DNA of 7,867 nt from Bacteroidota bacterium (GCA_023447335.1 JAEXOD010000006.1:1-7867); one strand, 5' to 3'. Shown: positions 1-7,549, counted from the first letter of the stretch. The notes: a model not told the origin generated them from the sequence alone. Numbers and translations: made by a program.

Positions 1-1282
1 CACTATACTGTTCTTCGGCTATATCATCAATAATTGTTGCAAGTTTAACGTTTTTTGCTTTTTCCAACCAATTTTTAATTTTGCCCCTGAATAAATATTT
101 TTCAGCCATCTTTAAATCTTGCTGCATAAATTCGGCAAGTTGTTCCGGCGTGTAGGCGATTTTATCGTCATCAAATGCAAACGGTTCGTAATCACTATAG
201 ATAACATCTTTATGAACAGGTACATCTTCGCCTTTTATCCAACGTGAGCATTCGTCATAACCCCATCTTTTATCTTCGGTTAACACCATTAAACCGCGTA
301 TAAGGTTTTTTACTCTTTCCGGCATATCATCAGGAAAAGGAATTGCTCCTTTTTCTTTTAAGTCATTCCATGCAATAAATAATTTTTCATAGTCATTTTT
401 GTTTGGAATTCCGGCTATCTCCATAATTTTATTTTCAAACTCTGCTTTCCCCATCCAAGCGACTAATAAAGTTACGCCTAACGAGTAGTAATCGACTGCA
501 CCGGAAATCTTTACATTATTACTGCGTAAAGAAGCTAACTGTCTTCCTTCCGGTGCAATATAAAAATCGCTCCCTTTTCTAGTTGTAATATGATGTTTTA
601 CTCTAGTATCCATTATGGAAGAAATGCCAAAATCCGCTATAACAACATCAGTATGATTTTTATTTCTATAATATAAATTTTCGGGTTTTATATCGCAATG
701 TACAATCCCTTTTTCATGTAAAAATTTAAAGGCATTAATAGTTTCTTTAAGAATCTGTTTAATCTTTTTTTCATCATTTATCGGAGCACAATCTAATACG
801 GAACCCCCTTCGGCAAATTCCATTAACTCAAAAAACTTTTCGCCAAACTGATCCGGAATAAAACCATAGTCATAAACTCTAATAATGTCATCATGTTTAA
901 TTGCTCGTAAATGTTCAATTAATTCTAATTTTGGCTTATTTCTATCTCTATAAATTTTTAGGACAGCTTTACCTACTTCTCCTTCAACCAAAATTATATC
1001 GGCTTCTCCGGTAGTTACCGAAATAGTTTTAATGAACTTATATTGTTTATTATTTAACAGATAAACGCCCTGCGGTGTTTGAGAAGGAGCTCCCATTCCG
1101 CTTCCTATATAATCAGAATAACCATCATCATCAAATCTCACAGTAGAATCATTTGCAGCAGCATTAACATTTGGAGTATTAAAGCCCGAAGATATTATTT
1201 GATTATCTCCCCTTACAGTAGAATCATTATTCATTTCAGACGGAATAAAATTACTATCGCCTCTTACGGTTTTATCATCCAT
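1..1282 (-). CDS. Serine/threonine protein kinase, Hanks type, non-RD; 3' end beyond the window
   Basis: This is a cytoplasmic protein kinase that transfers ATP phosphate to Ser/Thr. 427 residues are visible without a stop, and the gene runs off the left edge. A disordered tail (residues 1-75) carries three TVR motifs (T5, T22, T47). The kinase domain spans about 80-350: a degenerate glycine loop near G92, the ATP-binding Lys K109 in VLKIY, the hinge ELMEFAEGGS (152-161), the catalytic loop HCDIKPEN with D197, K199 and N202, DFG at 217-219, APE at 243-245, a DYYSLG segment (264-269) and the subdomain XI Arg R339. All catalytic residues are present, but Cys replaces the Arg of HRD. Residues 365-427 (PFAF, then YTPEQLAEF, then YLFRGKIKNWL) form an extra C-terminal module that I cannot name. 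No membrane helix is seen. The ATG at 1280-1282 is chosen because AGAGG lies 5 nt upstream. The gene sits 27 bp after the zinc-ribbon gene, so co-transcription is likely. Substrates are unknown. Confidence 0.93.
   Translation of the reverse strand, partial: MDDKTVRGDSNFIPSEMNNDSTVRGDNQIISSGFNTPNVNAAANDSTVRFDDDGYSDYIGSGMGAPSQTPQGVYLLNNKQYKFIKTISVTTGEADIILVEGEVGKAVLKIYRDRNKPKLELIEHLRAIKHDDIIRVYDYGFIPDQFGEKFFELMEFAEGGSVLDCAPINDEKKIKQILKETINAFKFLHEKGIVHCDIKPENLYYRNKNHTDVVIADFGISSIMDTRVKHHITTRKGSDFYIAPEGRQLASLRSNNVKISGAVDYYSLGVTLLVAWMGKAEFENKIMEIAGIPNKNDYEKLFIAWNDLKEKGAIPFPDDMPERVKNLIRGLMVLTEDKRWGYDECSRWIKGEDVPVHKDVIYSDYEPFAFDDDKIAYTPEQLAEFMQQDLKMAEKYLFRGKIKNWLEKAKNVKLATIIDDIAEEQYS
1130..1276 (-). 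repeat. Three degenerate repeats encoding D-K/S-TVR-G/F-D in the kinase N-terminal tail
   Basis: The kinase tail contains DKTVRGD (residues 3-9), NDSTVRGD (19-26) and NDSTVRFD (44-51), separated by Asn/Ser/Gly-rich linkers. The likeness is also visible in the DNA: acagtagaatcatt occurs at both 1140-1153 and 1215-1228. An acidic residue, then Thr-Val-Arg, then an acidic residue is the kind of short tail motif that, once phosphorylated on Thr, is read by FHA domains in bacterial kinase pathways. That reading is inference, since no FHA gene is in view. Confidence 0.75.
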
Positions 1283-1287
1283 TTTAA

Positions 1288-1292
1288 CCTCT
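1288..1292 (-). promoter_or_regulatory. Ribosome binding site of the Ser/Thr kinase gene
   Basis: AGAGG on the minus strand lies 5 nt before the ATG at 1282. It lies inside the 27-bp gap after the zinc-ribbon stop codon. It fixes the start in preference to the out-of-frame ATG at 1278. Confidence 0.7.
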
Positions 1293-1309
1293 ATTATAAT
1301 AAATATTTA

Positions 1310-2335
1310 TCAATCATAAATCCAATAACCGCCTAACTTTGGTTCTGCACAACCGGCAGGTCCGTCGGGATGTTGGTAATTAGCATAATTACAAACCCAG
1401 TATTTCGGTTTTGCAGGGTATAGCCTTGGTTTTGTTGCATTAAAAAATCGTCTTGCTTCTTGGGATGTCTCAAAAGTTAATTGAGCCATTTTATTAAATT
1501 CTTGTTGTAATTGTCTTTCTTTATTAATTCTATCATTTTTACGCTGTTCGGCATTTTGTAAGGTTTGTTTTGCCCTTTCAATAGTTTTTAAATGAGCCTC
1601 CGAAATAAATTGCTTTGGAGGTTCTGCGGGTTTTTTATTTTCTTCTTGTCTTTTACTTTGGGTAGCTTTATTTGAATACTGTTCCAGCCTCATCATCATC
1701 TGAATTTGCTCTTCTTTTTTTTGAGCTTCTTCAAACTTTTGTTTTTCAATTGCAATTTGTCTTTCAGCTTCAATTATCTGCTTTTGTAGTTCGGCTTCAT
1801 TTATATCATCTTTAGAAAGATAATCAAGTTCCTCACCAAGTTTCATCAGACTTTGAAAATATGGATTCTCGTTTATTTTTTTTAATTCTTCATGGGCAGC
1901 TTCGGTTAACGGAGTATTACAATGTTTGCAAAAATCGAAGATGTTGTGTGTATTACAATTTGGGCATATTATTCCCTCTGTCGGGTTACCACACTCCGGG
2001 CAAAATTTTTCATTACCGGATAATTCGGCATAACAAAAACAGCATTTACCTTCAAGCAACCAAGTTCCGCAGACTTCACAAATATCGGCTTCAGGCGAAA
2101 CATTACTTCCACAATTTGGACATGCTAAAACACTTAATAAATTTGCACCGCACTCAGCACAAAATTTTGAACCGAGTTCGTTTTCATACCCGCAGCTTTT
2201 GCACGCACTACTTGTTGACTGAAATGCTTGGTATTTTTTGGTTTGCGGCTGTAACTGTTGTTCTTGTTCTTTATACTTTAACTGTTCTCTTTGTTGTTGG
2301 TTTTGCTTTTGATTTCCGTAATATTTATCTTCCAA
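1310..2335 (-). CDS. Four-zinc-ribbon, coiled-coil protein (double zinc ribbon family), TTG start
   Basis: This 341-residue protein has no recognisable enzyme domain. After a Gln/Lys-rich head (1-40) come four CxxC...CxxC zinc ribbons: C45/C48 with C59/C62, C72/C75 with C86/C89, C98/C101 with C112/C115, and C124/C127 with C136/C139. Residues about 165-290 are rich in Glu, Lys and Gln and should form a long coiled coil broken by a Pro-rich hinge (236-240). The C-terminus is aromatic and Gly/Pro-rich with C315, H322 and C329 (YWVCNY, then GYWIYD), possibly a fifth degenerate metal site or a docking tail. No signal peptide or membrane helix is seen. The start is TTG: an in-frame TAA lies directly upstream, the first internal in-frame ATG is at residue 164, and GAGG sits 5 nt upstream. 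Ribbons of this family usually mediate protein or nucleic-acid contacts. With the protein kinase gene 27 bp downstream, I infer it is a scaffold, adaptor or substrate of that kinase. It was not identified as a named protein. Confidence 0.9.
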   Translation of the reverse strand: MEDKYYGNQKQNQQQREQLKYKEQEQQLQPQTKKYQAFQSTSSACKSCGYENELGSKFCAECGANLLSVLACPNCGSNVSPEADICEVCGTWLLEGKCCFCYAELSGNEKFCPECGNPTEGIICPNCNTHNIFDFCKHCNTPLTEAAHEELKKINENPYFQSLMKLGEELDYLSKDDINEAELQKQIIEAERQIAIEKQKFEEAQKKEEQIQMMMRLEQYSNKATQSKRQEENKKPAEPPKQFISEAHLKTIERAKQTLQNAEQRKNDRINKERQLQQEFNKMAQLTFETSQEARRFFNATKPRLYPAKPKYWVCNYANYQHPDGPAGCAEPKLGGYWIYD

Positions 2336-2340
2336 TTATT

Positions 2341-2344
2341 CCTC
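2341..2344 (-). promoter_or_regulatory. Ribosome binding site that decides the TTG start of the zinc-ribbon gene
   Basis: GAGG on the minus strand is followed by 5 nt and TTG at 2335-2333. The spacing is identical to that of the kinase gene downstream. Because TAA is the codon immediately before TTG in this frame, no upstream ATG is possible, and this site is the best support for a non-ATG start. Confidence 0.7.
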
Positions 2345-2415
2345 GTAAAATAATTAATATTACAAAATAAAAAAAAATATCCAAATAATAAAGATAAAAA
2401 CATCCTAATTCAATA

Positions 2416-5400
2416 TTATACTTTTGAATTGTTAAACACAACCATAAATTCAGTTCCTAACTCTTTTTGGCTTGAACAGAATATCTCTGCATTGTTAATT
2501 TCACAGTACTTTTTAACTAATGCCAATCCTAACCCGTTACCGTCATATTTTCTTGTATAACCTTGTTGTTCTTGAGAAAATGCTTGATACATTTTCGGCA
2601 AATATTCCTCAGATATTCCTATTCCGGTATCTCTAACTTTCAATATTAATTCGTTATGTTTGTTCTTATCAATTGTAAATTCTATTGTTCCTTTGTCAGT
2701 AAATTTTACGGCATTATCTAATAATTGAGTAATTATTTGTTCAACCGAAAACTCGTCACAAAATATCCTTGAAGAATCCAAGTGATTGGTAAAAATAAAT
2801 TCCAATTCTTTTTCCATTGCGTAATTTTTATAACTTTCTGCTGTTTTTTCAGAAAGTTCGCCAATATCCACATACTTCTGAACATATTCATAATTACCTG
2901 TCTGAAGTTCGCTCATATTTACAATCATATGAACTGTCCTAATAATCCGTTTTGCTGAAATCGTTATGCTATCGAACAACATCTCGGAATCTTCGTTAAT
3001 ATATTCACTAAGGTCTTCCTTGATAAATTGAATAGAATTTATTACTGAATTTAGAGGCGTTCTAATTTCATGCGAAAGTTGGGCTAAAAATTCTCCTTTA
3101 AGTCTATCACTTCTTTCGGCTAAATCTTTTGCATCTTTTAACGCTTTTTCAACCTTTTTCCTTTCAGAAATATCTCTTTGTACGGCAATAAATCCCAAAA
3201 CATTATTATAAGAATCAAAAAACGGGCTTACAGAATTTTCAATTTCAATAAATTCTCCGTTTTTTAATCTATTAAGCATTTCTGCTCTAAACGGTTTACC
3301 TGAAACTAAATTCGCCCACATTTTAATATACTCTTCATCTTCAAACAATCCTGATTTAAGAATGGATGGACGATTTCCTACAACTTCCTCTTTTTTAAAT
3401 CCGTAAATTTTTTCAAAAGCAGGATTCACATAAGTAATAATTCCTTCTATATCGGTCATAAATATTACTTCATCTGTTTGTTCAATCGCAAGGTTTAATT
3501 TTCTTACCGTTTCTTCTGCTTTTACTAAAGAAGTTATGTCTTTTGAAACAACTACTACGTGTGTATATTCTCCTACCTCATTCAAATATGGATAATATGT
3601 AATATCGTAACATAATAAACCTGTTTTTTTAGTTTCCAGCCAAGCTTGGTAATTAATTGTTTCCCCTTGTAAAGCTTTATCAAAATAATTTTGAATTTTT
3701 GTTTCAAAATCTTTTTTACCCCAAATATCAGAAATGCTTTTTCCTATTACCTCTTCACGTTTCAATTTGTGAGAATTAATAAAAGCATTATTGGCAGCTT
3801 CATAAACATATGACGCATTTATTAAAGTCATAAAAGAACCGGAGGCATTTACGATAAATTCGTATTTCTTTCTAACATCATCAGATTGTTTTATTTCCAT
3901 TGCTCTGCTTAATTGCGGAAGAACAAATATTTCAAATTGGCTTTTGTCTAATTTGTTTTTAAGTAATCCGTTATTTTGTGCAAAGCCAAGCATTCCCATT
4001 ATTTTCCCTTTACTATTTTTTAACAGAATTGTATAAAATTCTGATAGTGTTTTTGGGTCTTCGGTTAAATTATTTGCTATCGTTATAAATTTAATTTGTT
4101 CTAAATCATGAAAGCATGACTGATTCATTTTAACAGCTTCTTCAAATGCACAAAGTGTAAAAGCTCGTTCTGCAATTATTGGATTGTTATTTTCATCAAT
4201 ACTTGTTTTATAAAATATCGGTTCTATTTTATTTTCAAAATTATTATATAGGGCACCAACAACTAAATAACTGCCAAAATATTTAAGTAAAGTTTCTCCG
4301 TTTTGAGTAATAAAGCTTTGCAAATCTTCAACTCTGTTAATCGAGTCACTTATGGCAAATAACAGATCATTTATTTCTTTTTCATTATCTTCAGGTAGTA
4401 TTTCCTTTTTCACTTCAATAAAACTTTCAGTATTTTTATTTTGATGTTTTAATCTTTTAAAAATTATTAACAAAATAATAAAGCCTAAAACTATAACATA
4501 TAAAGTTAATGCAACCCCTGATAAGTAAAAGGGTGGTTTTACTACAACTTTTATACTGAAAAACTTTTCGTTCCAAACACCATTACTGTTAGTTGCTTTA
4601 ATTTTTAGAGTGTAATCACCATAATCTAAATTTGTGTAAACCGCAAAACGTTTTACACCGGATTTCTGCCACTCCTTATCAAATCCTTCAAGCTTATATT
4701 GATAATTAACTTTTGAGGCATCAGTAAAATCAAGAGCAGCGAATTCAATTTTTAGAGTTCTTTGCCCGGGTAGTAGTGTAATATCATTTATAAATAACAA
4801 ATCTTTTGCGTTTACTTCTTTTTCATCTCCGATCTTTAAAGATGTCAGAATAATCGGAACCTGATATTTTGATACAACAAAATCTGACGGATTGAAGATA
4901 TTAAATCCGTCATAACCACCGAAAGCAATATTTCCGTTTTTTAATTTTGCAACACTTTGTTCAAAATCATCCCCTTGCAAACCGTCGTTTTTATTAAAGT
5001 TGGTAAATATCTTATTATTTGGATCAAATCTACTTATTCCGTTATTTGTAGATAACCAAATATAACCCTTATCATCACCTGTAATTGCATAAACAGTATT
5101 CCCGGGTAATCCGTCATCAATAAAATATTTCTCGCATCTTAATTTATTATTATTTAATTCGTTAATATTAAACTTGTTAAGACCGCCTCCAAAAGTTCCA
5201 ACATATAAGTTTTTATTGTTATCTTCGTATATTGAAGTAATACTATTACTACTTATTGATTCATAATCATTTTCATCATTATTATATCGAATAAACTTCA
5301 AGTTTTCTATTTGTCTAATGCTTTTACGTTCAACTCTATTTAGTCCGCCGCCTAATGTTCCTATCCAAATATTCTGTTCACTATCTTCGAAAATAAATTT

Positions 5401-6981
5401 AATTTGATCGTTACCGATTGATGAAGGATTATTTTTATCGTAGGAGTAATTTATAAATTTGTTGGCTCTTAGGTCAAAAATACTTATACCGCCTCCCCAG
5501 GTTCCTACCCATAAATATCCGTCTCCGATGAATCTCAGTGTCGAAATGTTATTATGGACTAAAGAGTTAGAATTAGTAGGTTCTTTGTGAAAAACTTCAA
5601 CCTTATTATTTGACAAATTAATTTTATTCAATCCATAAGATGTTCCCACCCAAAGATTTCCCACTCCGTCATCTTTTATTACCCAAATGCTATTATTACT
5701 TAGTGAATTCGGATTATTCGGATTACTTTTATAAACTGTTGATTTACCTGTATTCAAGTCTAATTTATTCAATCCTTCGTGATAAGTACCAACCCAAAAA
5801 TTCCCTTTTGAATCTTGATAAAGCGATTTTATTATATCTTCACTTATGGAAAAAGGATCATCAGGATTATTTCTAAATAGTTTAAACTTCCCTCTTGTAT
5901 TATTTACTCTATTTATACCCCTATTACTTCCAATCCAAATTATACCGCTATAGTCTTCATATAAACTAATTATTGTATTATCGTTAATCCCGTAGTTTTT
6001 TTCTTTTTGATAATAATATTGTTCATAAGCCATATTATTAACAGATTTATTAAGATTTGTGCTATTAATAAATATTAATCCTTTTTTATTTGTTCCTATT
6101 AATAGATTTCCATCTTTATTGATAATTATGCTATTAATTCTATCATCAGGGAATAGTCCGTTTTTAGTATTATATATTATCTCTGTCTTATTTTTATAAT
6201 CAAACCGAATTAAACCGTCACTAAAGGTGCCTAGCCAAAGAATTCCGTTTTTATCTTCTGCAATTGTTTTAATTCTTGAACTAGAAACAAATTTTAAATT
6301 TGTGAATTTGGTATAATTTTCAAATTTAAAACTATTCTCGGTTCTTATTAACTTATTTAGTCCCCCGCCAAACGTACAAACCCATATATTATTTTTGCTA
6401 TCTTTATATATTTTGTTAACCGCATCATTTGATAAACTAAGACTATCGGCTGCAGAATTATTATAATTTATAAATTTATCAGCTCGTTTATCATAAACAT
6501 TAAATCCTCCCGAACTACCATAGTATAAAGAACCGTCATTATCAACAAAAATTGTCCAAACCCTATTATTCTTTAAATTTGATATCGAATTTTCTTCGAT
6601 TTTATAATTAAAAAATTTACCGCTTTTCTTATCGTACTTATTTATTCCGCCGCTATGAGTGCCAATCCAAATAATTCCTTCTTTATCCTCATTAATCGAT
6701 AAAACCCAGTTATCAGAAATCGAATTATTGTTATTTGGTTCATTTTGAAAAGTGTGAAACTTATACCCGTCAAAAAAACATAAACCGTTTTCAGTCCCAA
6801 TCCACAATAACCCCTGTGAATCTTTAAAAAAGGCATCTACCGATGTACTAGGTAAACTATTTTCGGCTAATACTTTATCAAAAGATAGATTTTTAATTTC
6901 CTGTGAATAAAAATCGCTAAAAAACAAAACAAGAACTATTAATATATTCCAGATATTATTAATTCTCCTTTTCATAATCAT
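2416..6981 (-). CDS. Membrane sensor histidine kinase with 14-blade periplasmic propeller, Y_Y_Y, GAF-like and two PAS domains
   Basis: This 1521-residue sensor autophosphorylates a His in response to an external cue and passes phosphate to a response regulator. Residues 1-26 are a signal peptide or N-terminal anchor (basic MKRR, then hydrophobic). Residues about 40-700 hold 14 propeller blades, each with a W-I/V-G-T-x-x-G-G-type strand (for example 60-63, 105-108, 349-352, 444-447, 539-542), enough for two seven-bladed propellers. A Y_Y_Y domain (about 740-812) leads into one membrane helix (about 818-842). The cytoplasmic part has a GAF-like region (about 870-1030), PAS1 (about 1040-1150), PAS2 (about 1160-1275), HisKA with H1304 in LSHEIRTPLN, and HATPase_c with N1423 (N box), DTGIGIS 1451-1457 (G1), F1468 (F box) and GNGLGLA 1481-1487 (G2). 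It ends after the ATPase domain, with no receiver or AraC-type HTH, unlike Bacteroides hybrid two-component sensors. The start may be M1 or M3, and no Shine-Dalgarno is visible. The ligand and partner are unknown; polysaccharide sensing is only known for relatives. Confidence 0.95.
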   Translation of the reverse strand: MIMKRRINNIWNILIVLVLFFSDFYSQEIKNLSFDKVLAENSLPSTSVDAFFKDSQGLLWIGTENGLCFFDGYKFHTFQNEPNNNNSISDNWVLSINEDKEGIIWIGTHSGGINKYDKKSGKFFNYKIEENSISNLKNNRVWTIFVDNDGSLYYGSSGGFNVYDKRADKFINYNNSAADSLSLSNDAVNKIYKDSKNNIWVCTFGGGLNKLIRTENSFKFENYTKFTNLKFVSSSRIKTIAEDKNGILWLGTFSDGLIRFDYKNKTEIIYNTKNGLFPDDRINSIIINKDGNLLIGTNKKGLIFINSTNLNKSVNNMAYEQYYYQKEKNYGINDNTIISLYEDYSGIIWIGSNRGINRVNNTRGKFKLFRNNPDDPFSISEDIIKSLYQDSKGNFWVGTYHEGLNKLDLNTGKSTVYKSNPNNPNSLSNNSIWVIKDDGVGNLWVGTSYGLNKINLSNNKVEVFHKEPTNSNSLVHNNISTLRFIGDGYLWVGTWGGGISIFDLRANKFINYSYDKNNPSSIGNDQIKFIFEDSEQNIWIGTLGGGLNRVERKSIRQIENLKFIRYNNDENDYESISSNSITSIYEDNNKNLYVGTFGGGLNKFNINELNNNKLRCEKYFIDDGLPGNTVYAITGDDKGYIWLSTNNGISRFDPNNKIFTNFNKNDGLQGDDFEQSVAKLKNGNIAFGGYDGFNIFNPSDFVVSKYQVPIILTSLKIGDEKEVNAKDLLFINDITLLPGQRTLKIEFAALDFTDASKVNYQYKLEGFDKEWQKSGVKRFAVYTNLDYGDYTLKIKATNSNGVWNEKFFSIKVVVKPPFYLSGVALTLYVIVLGFIILLIIFKRLKHQNKNTESFIEVKKEILPEDNEKEINDLLFAISDSINRVEDLQSFITQNGETLLKYFGSYLVVGALYNNFENKIEPIFYKTSIDENNNPIIAERAFTLCAFEEAVKMNQSCFHDLEQIKFITIANNLTEDPKTLSEFYTILLKNSKGKIMGMLGFAQNNGLLKNKLDKSQFEIFVLPQLSRAMEIKQSDDVRKKYEFIVNASGSFMTLINASYVYEAANNAFINSHKLKREEVIGKSISDIWGKKDFETKIQNYFDKALQGETINYQAWLETKKTGLLCYDITYYPYLNEVGEYTHVVVVSKDITSLVKAEETVRKLNLAIEQTDEVIFMTDIEGIITYVNPAFEKIYGFKKEEVVGNRPSILKSGLFEDEEYIKMWANLVSGKPFRAEMLNRLKNGEFIEIENSVSPFFDSYNNVLGFIAVQRDISERKKVEKALKDAKDLAERSDRLKGEFLAQLSHEIRTPLNSVINSIQFIKEDLSEYINEDSEMLFDSITISAKRIIRTVHMIVNMSELQTGNYEYVQKYVDIGELSEKTAESYKNYAMEKELEFIFTNHLDSSRIFCDEFSVEQIITQLLDNAVKFTDKGTIEFTIDKNKHNELILKVRDTGIGISEEYLPKMYQAFSQEQQGYTRKYDGNGLGLALVKKYCEINNAEIFCSSQKELGTEFMVVFNNSKV

Positions 6982-7030
6982 CCATGTTATATAATCAATA
7001 ATTATAATATAAAGATTATTAAAATAATAT

Positions 7031-7060
7031 CAAAAGTGTTTTAAGTGTTAATTAACCAAA
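7031..7060 (-). promoter_or_regulatory. Weak Bacteroidota-type promoter candidate for the histidine kinase gene
   Basis: On the minus strand TTTG (7060-7057) is followed after 18 nt by CACTTTTG (7038-7031). The Bacteroidota consensus is TTTG, about 19 nt, then TAnnTTTG, so the -7 box has one mismatch (C for T). It would give a leader of roughly 40-45 nt. The DNA is very AT-rich, so a chance match is quite possible, and a sigma70-like alternative (TTGATA, then TATATT after 16 nt) overlaps it. Confidence 0.25.
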
Positions 7061-7080
7061 ATCAATTTTTACTAATAAAT

Positions 7081-7096
7081 TGTGACTTACATCAAA
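7081..7096. promoter_or_regulatory. CRP/FNR-family-like palindrome upstream of the histidine kinase gene
   Basis: TGTGA, six bases, then TCAAA match 9 of 10 bases of the TGTGA-N6-TCACA consensus of the CRP/FNR superfamily, with AATT-like flanks. Its centre is about 60 bp upstream of the start expected from the weak promoter candidate at 7031-7060, a usual activator position. This is a single site in AT-rich DNA, so it is only a candidate. Confidence 0.25.
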
Positions 7097-7204
7097 TTAA
7101 TAGTTAATTTATTTCAGTTTTATTCTAATTTTCAGGATAACTTATTATGAAGTATTAGTTTCTCTGGCAAATCCCTTTTGCTCTTATAAATACAAGGTAC
7201 TTAA

Positions 7205-7305
7205 GAACCGGGATTTTCAGGATTTTACAGGATTTTCAGGATGGTCTTTCACTTTTACATCGGTTTTTTCCTGTTAATCCTTTTTTATCCTGTAAATCCT
7301 GGTTC
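7205..7305. repeat. Imperfect 37-bp inverted repeat, hairpin-forming, in the first array unit
   Basis: The left arm 7205-7241 (gaaccgggattttcagg...) and right arm 7269-7305 (...aaatcctggttc) are both 37 bp and complementary at 29 of 37 positions without gaps, around a 27-nt loop. It lacks a following T-tract and is part of a repeat, so a simple terminator is unlikely. Confidence 0.75.
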
Positions 7306-7471
7306 AAAAGAGAAATCAGATTTTAGTGGCAATAGTGATAAAGTGGTTTTTCCTGTTAATCCGTTTTTTATCCTGTAAATCCTGATTCGAAAGAAAAATC
7401 AGATTTTAGTGGCAATAGTGATAAAGTGGTTTTTTCCTGTTAATTCTTTTTCATCCTACAAATCCTGGTTC
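7269..7471. repeat. Three 82-84-bp sub-repeats in the first array unit
   Basis: Arms beginning tcctgttaat are at 7269-7305, 7351-7388 and 7435-7471. They are separated by a conserved 32-bp spacer containing agtggcaatagtgataaag (7315-7346 and 7398-7429, identical). Spacing is 82 then 84 bp. The middle arm ends in cctgattc rather than cctggttc, and the third has tacaaatcc for tgtaaatcc. Confidence 0.88.
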
Positions 7472-7549
7472 AAATGTAAAAACGAATTTCCTGGAAAAGA
7501 ATAAAACGCTAGCAATTCCTTTCATCCGCTATTAATACAATGTACTTAA

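Larger units (their letters stand above)
6982..7165. other. AT-rich intergenic leader, no gene
   Basis: This stretch lies between the histidine kinase start and the repeat block. It contains no credible open reading frame, no RNA gene I can recognise and no terminator-like hairpin. It holds the weak promoter candidate, the CRP/FNR-like site and a 7-bp direct repeat (aagtgtt at 7034-7040 and 7043-7049). An 8-codon ORF beginning at the ATG 6985-6983 overlaps the histidine kinase start in another frame and is probably meaningless. Confidence 0.6.

Noticed and set aside
1079..1336. 85-codon plus-strand open frame opposite the kinase N-terminus
   Set aside because: It is rich in Ile, Ser and Arg with no domain, and lies antisense to the kinase tail and the 27-bp gap.
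1861..2370. 169-codon plus-strand open frame opposite the zinc-ribbon gene
   Set aside because: It is antisense to a clear coding region with regular zinc ribbons and has no sensible domain; it is a shadow frame.
2336..2415. Terminator or strong promoter between the histidine kinase and zinc-ribbon genes
   Set aside because: The 80-bp gap has a T-run on the minus strand but no GC stem before it, and no TTTG/TAnnTTTG pair with correct spacing.
5640..5876. 78-codon plus-strand open frame inside the histidine kinase gene
   Set aside because: It is antisense to propeller blades, with no ribosome binding site or recognisable motif.
6642..6836. 64-codon minus-strand frame inside the histidine kinase gene
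   Set aside because: It is an alternative frame of the first propeller blades; the 1521-residue frame explains the region.
6959..6985. 8-codon upstream ORF overlapping the histidine kinase start
   Set aside because: It is an out-of-frame ATG with no ribosome binding site; such short frames are expected by chance in AT-rich DNA.
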